From CAZVBV01 sp964513975 (GTDB lineage Bacteria > Patescibacteriota > Gracilibacteria > UBA4473), in contig CAZEON010000057.1 in NCBI GenBank assembly GCA_964513975.1, positions 1-7,639 on the forward strand: a stretch of 7,639 bases of DNA, in the 5' to 3' direction. Shown here piece by piece: positions 5,082-7,639 of the stretch (its first letter is position 1; every line of letters starts with the position of its first letter). The position numbers were made by a program, and so were the translations under genes. The notes beneath the pieces are model-generated. The model saw only the letters and a list, made by a program, of their open reading frames with translations. It was not told the origin of the DNA and searched no databases.

Positions 5082-6719
5082 ATGAAGCGCGTTTGCGTGG
5101 TTTCAGGGAAAGAATTTGAGATAACCGACGAAGACCTCAAATTCTACGAAAAAATAGGAGTTCCTCCACCGACACTTTGTCCGGATGAGAGGGAGCGCCG
5201 TCGATTATCATGGAGAGGAAATCATTTCTTTCTGCGTCCCTGTGATAAGTGTAAGAAGCAGTCTATATCTTGGTTTTCTCCCAAAACTAAAGAATTAGTG
5301 GCATATTGCAATGAATGCTTCCAATCGGACGAGTTTGACGGAACGACGTTGGAAAGAGATTTTGATTTCGATCGATCTTTCTTCGAGCAGTTTTATGAAC
5401 TGTCAAAAATCGCTCCGAGACATACATCGAACTCACAGATGAACGAGAATAGCGATTACATCATTTGTGCACACAAGAATAAGAATTGCTACATGACGGA
5501 CGAAATGGATGGTTCTTGGGATTGTTATTTCGGGTATAATATTCAGTTTTGTAAGAACATTGTTGAAAGTATTTACGTGCGGGACTCCGAAGTAGGATAT
5601 GACCTCGTGAAAGCCGAAAATTGTTATGCGGTGTTCTACTCCAAAAACGTGTTTCACTGCTCTGAGTCGGCGTTTCTTATGAATTGTCGCAATTGTAAAA
5701 ACTGTCTTTTTTGTGCCAATCTTCGGAATAAGGAATATCACCTTTTTAATAAACCCGTCTCCAAAGAGGAATACAAAAAATATTGGGATTTCCTGTTTTC
5801 TGGATCAAGAAACAATCTTGAAACCTGCAGAGAGCAGTTTAGTGCTTTTCTGAAAGATCAATCGTTCCCAGCTTCCATTCTTATAAACACAGAAGATTGT
5901 AGTGGAAACTACATCACAAATTCTAAAAATGTGAAAGATTCTTTCGGGGTGGATAACTGTCGAGATTGTCGTTTTTGTGCGGATATTCACTATTCAAAGG
6001 ATTGTTACGATGTGAATATTTATGAAGGAGAGCTCATGTATGAATGTATTCATGCGGGTCCAAAAGGCTACTGGCAACTTTTTTCTCAAATCCCATGGTT
6101 TTGTAGCGATGTGCAGTATTGTATTGATCTTAGACACTGCAAGAACTGTTTCGGATGTATTGGACTCAAGAAGGAGGAGTACTGCATTCTCAATAAAAAA
6201 TACTCGAAAGAAGAATATGAATCATTGTACACAAAAATTGTTCAACATATGAAGAAGACGGGTGAATGGGGGGAATTCTTCCCAACAGAAATGTCACCAA
6301 CACCATACAATCACACGATGGCGCACCAGTTTTACCCACTCACAAAAGAAGAGGTTCTTTCTCGAGGCTGGAAGTGGGAGGATGAGAAAGAAACTATAGA
6401 GGAGGAGGCGGAATCTGAGGTTCCCGAGAATATTCACCAGTTGCCGGAAGATATTACTTCAAAAGTATTTGTCTGTGCTCAAGCGAATAAAAAATTCCGA
6501 TTTGTTCCCCAAGAACTTGATTTTTATAAAAAATGGGGTATTCCTCTTCCGACATTTTCTCCCGTTACGAGAATTGAGAATTTGTGGAAGAAATTAGGAG
6601 ACAGAAAATTACATGATCGTACCTGTAACGAATGTTCGACATCGATTCAGTCCGTCTTTGCCGCAGCCGCGCCAGAGAGGGTTCTTTGTGATACATGTTA
6701 TCTCGCACATATTCAGTAA
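5082..6719 (+). CDS. Cysteine-rich, zinc-ribbon protein of a CPR-type family, function unknown
   Basis: A 545-residue protein with 34 cysteines and no signal peptide or membrane segment, so probably cytosolic and zinc-binding. The N-terminal module (1-80) has SGKEFEITDEDLKFYEKIG and PPPTLCP, then CDKC (54-57) and CNEC (76-79). A related module closes the protein (461-541): KKFRFVPQELDFYKKWGIP, CNEC (515-518) and CDTC (536-539). Between them, about 120-390 is a cysteine ladder of short NCxxCxxC turns in two related halves, each ending in a KEEY-type helix (about 227-239 and 375-390); a beta-helix-like solenoid is plausible. GEWGEFFP (394-401) and YPLTKEEVLSRGWKW (418-432) follow. I know this layout from uncharacterised Patescibacteria proteins, some carrying unrelated 'CaiB/BaiF' labels; nothing here resembles a CoA-transferase. 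In both end modules the first metal site is degraded. It sits 99 bp after dnaN and abuts mfd. Confidence 0.9.
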   Translation: MKRVCVVSGKEFEITDEDLKFYEKIGVPPPTLCPDERERRRLSWRGNHFFLRPCDKCKKQSISWFSPKTKELVAYCNECFQSDEFDGTTLERDFDFDRSFFEQFYELSKIAPRHTSNSQMNENSDYIICAHKNKNCYMTDEMDGSWDCYFGYNIQFCKNIVESIYVRDSEVGYDLVKAENCYAVFYSKNVFHCSESAFLMNCRNCKNCLFCANLRNKEYHLFNKPVSKEEYKKYWDFLFSGSRNNLETCREQFSAFLKDQSFPASILINTEDCSGNYITNSKNVKDSFGVDNCRDCRFCADIHYSKDCYDVNIYEGELMYECIHAGPKGYWQLFSQIPWFCSDVQYCIDLRHCKNCFGCIGLKKEEYCILNKKYSKEEYESLYTKIVQHMKKTGEWGEFFPTEMSPTPYNHTMAHQFYPLTKEEVLSRGWKWEDEKETIEEEAESEVPENIHQLPEDITSKVFVCAQANKKFRFVPQELDFYKKWGIPLPTFSPVTRIENLWKKLGDRKLHDRTCNECSTSIQSVFAAAAPERVLCDTCYLAHIQ

Positions 6720-7639
6720 ATGAAATTTAAAAAACTACCGTTTTCATTCGATTTAGCAGAACAGATTCTTGAACTTGAGAAGACAAAGAAATTGACGTTG
6801 GTGAATTTAGGAAATCCGCCGGCGAAGTCTTTTGTAATTGAGCAGATATTGAATAAGACGAATTTTCAGAATGTCTTTTGGGCATCAACCGATGATAAAG
6901 CCGATCAACTCTTTTCTTCAGCGGAATTCTTCTTCAATGGGAATGTGCATTTGGTGCCATCTGAGGTAACGATTTCAAAATTTTACGAACTTCGATATTT
7001 GCTCGCACAAAAAGAAGAATGCTTATTTTTGTTTGAAGACCTTGAACAGGTGTTGCAACAAAACTTTCCTTCACAGACAGAAATTGATGTGCATAAGGTT
7101 ATCCTCAAAGAAGGGGAGATCGTTGAGATTTACAAGCTGTTTGAGTCGCTACAGAACATGGGTTATGACACGGCTGAAGACGATTTAATAAAAACAGGAG
7201 AGTTCGTTCGAAAAGGGGAGATGCTCTTTGTTTATCCGGAGAACCATCCGCATTGTTTTCGTGTCCAATTAGACGGAGACAGGATTGAAAAAATTGAACC
7301 GTTTGCACAACTTGAACAAGAAAAGCTTGTCATCGACTTCGATCGGGGATGTTCAAAGAAAGAAACGAAGCTCTTAGAAATTTATCCAGCAGCCTTTGAA
7401 GAAGAACTCGTTGGAAAGTTTATTGATCTTATTGAGGGAGATGAGAAATCACTCTTTATATCTGATGATCTGGATGCGGACATTTGTCCGAATGGAGATT
7501 TTTACCGGGTGAAGTTCACCACATTTCCAAGTGAAACAGAGAAGTTCTTTCATCTGAACTTTTTCTCAGTGCTTCCGTTTTACACAATCCAAGACTTCGT
7601 GGTCGATATCAAAGAACGACTGCGACGAGAATTTGAAAT
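6720..7639 (+). CDS. mfd: Probable transcription-repair coupling factor Mfd, N-terminal part (runs off the window)
   Basis: Mfd removes RNA polymerase stalled at DNA damage and recruits UvrA. The ATG follows the previous TAA without a gap, so the two genes are one operon. The first 306 codons are present and contain no stop. Residues 140-195 carry the UvrB-like fold signature: FESLQNMGYD, then GEFVRKGEMLFVYP and FRVQLDGDRIEKIEPF, matching the Mfd pattern of GY, GEF.xRG.iDi.P and fR.e..gD.Ie.I..F. At residues 31-37 the nucleotide-loop position reads GNPPAKS, without the GSGKT of UvrB; loss of that P-loop is normal for Mfd. Residues 277-306 resemble the start of a later linker domain. The RNA polymerase-binding and helicase domains would lie beyond the window. 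The sequence is divergent; another UvrB-like helicase N-terminus is the main alternative. Confidence 0.65.
   Translation, partial: MKFKKLPFSFDLAEQILELEKTKKLTLVNLGNPPAKSFVIEQILNKTNFQNVFWASTDDKADQLFSSAEFFFNGNVHLVPSEVTISKFYELRYLLAQKEECLFLFEDLEQVLQQNFPSQTEIDVHKVILKEGEIVEIYKLFESLQNMGYDTAEDDLIKTGEFVRKGEMLFVYPENHPHCFRVQLDGDRIEKIEPFAQLEQEKLVIDFDRGCSKKETKLLEIYPAAFEEELVGKFIDLIEGDEKSLFISDDLDADICPNGDFYRVKFTTFPSETEKFFHLNFFSVLPFYTIQDFVVDIKERLRREFE

Noticed and set aside
5433..5741. 102-residue minus-strand open frame opposite the zinc-ribbon gene
   Set aside because: Antisense to the cysteine-ladder repeats; its Ile/Val/His-rich composition follows from the plus-strand codons.
5082..6719. CoA-transferase (CaiB/BaiF) label sometimes attached to this family
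   Set aside because: No CoA-transferase motif is visible; the protein consists of cysteine-rich zinc-ribbon and ladder repeats.
6720..7639. Calling the last gene uvrB
   Set aside because: The UvrB P-loop (GSGKT) is absent where it should be, while the region that both families share is Mfd-like.
1..7639. Alternative code with TGA read as glycine (as in some CPR lineages)
   Set aside because: None of the well-conserved genes contains an in-frame TGA, and the symporter ends at a TGA placed exactly in an ATGA overlap, so the standard code fits.

Overview
The window looks like a piece of a Candidate Phyla Radiation (Patescibacteria) genome, read with the standard bacterial code. The strongest marker is the 545-residue cysteine-rich protein at 5082-6719. 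It has the layout of an uncharacterised family that I know mainly from such genomes: paired zinc ribbons at both ends around a cysteine-ladder repeat core, with a GEWGEFFP-type signature. None of the five gene starts that can be judged has a Shine-Dalgarno sequence. At least two genes have a promoter -10 box only 6-9 nt before the ATG, so their mRNAs should be leaderless or nearly so. Palindromic repeats fill the intergenic spaces. Phylum-level placement is inference from these traits.

Layout. (1) 50-1345, plus strand: a sodium:solute symporter (SSS) family permease that has lost its first helix; the reading frame closes at a stop at 47-49 beside a hairpin at the window edge. (2) 1342-1938, plus strand: a 198-residue protein of unknown function, coupled to the symporter by an ATGA overlap. 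(3) 1947-2069: a long imperfect palindrome between convergent genes, possibly a bidirectional terminator. (4) 2084-3397, minus strand: a CNNM/CorC-type membrane protein with a CBS pair. (5) 3398-3878: a 481-bp divergent intergenic region holding the leaderless-type corC-like promoter, an ATTGCGAG-type repeat, a perfect 38-bp palindrome, a further hairpin and the dnaN promoter. (6) 3879-4982, plus strand: dnaN, the DNA polymerase III sliding clamp. (7) 5082-6719, plus strand: the cysteine-rich zinc-ribbon protein. (8) 6720 to the window end, plus strand: the N-terminal part of a probable transcription-repair coupling factor (Mfd), which starts on the base after the previous stop codon.

How they fit together. 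dnaN, the zinc-ribbon gene and mfd lie in one direction, and the last two are almost certainly one transcript. This places the unknown zinc-binding protein with a replication clamp and a transcription-coupled repair helicase. The symporter with its small partner, and the CorC-like protein, form separate units. No dnaA, recF or DnaA-box cluster accompanies dnaN, so I do not call an origin. I saw no RNA genes, CRISPR array or insertion sequence. The most interesting items are the zinc-ribbon/mfd operon, the leaderless starts and the stacked palindromes upstream of dnaN.
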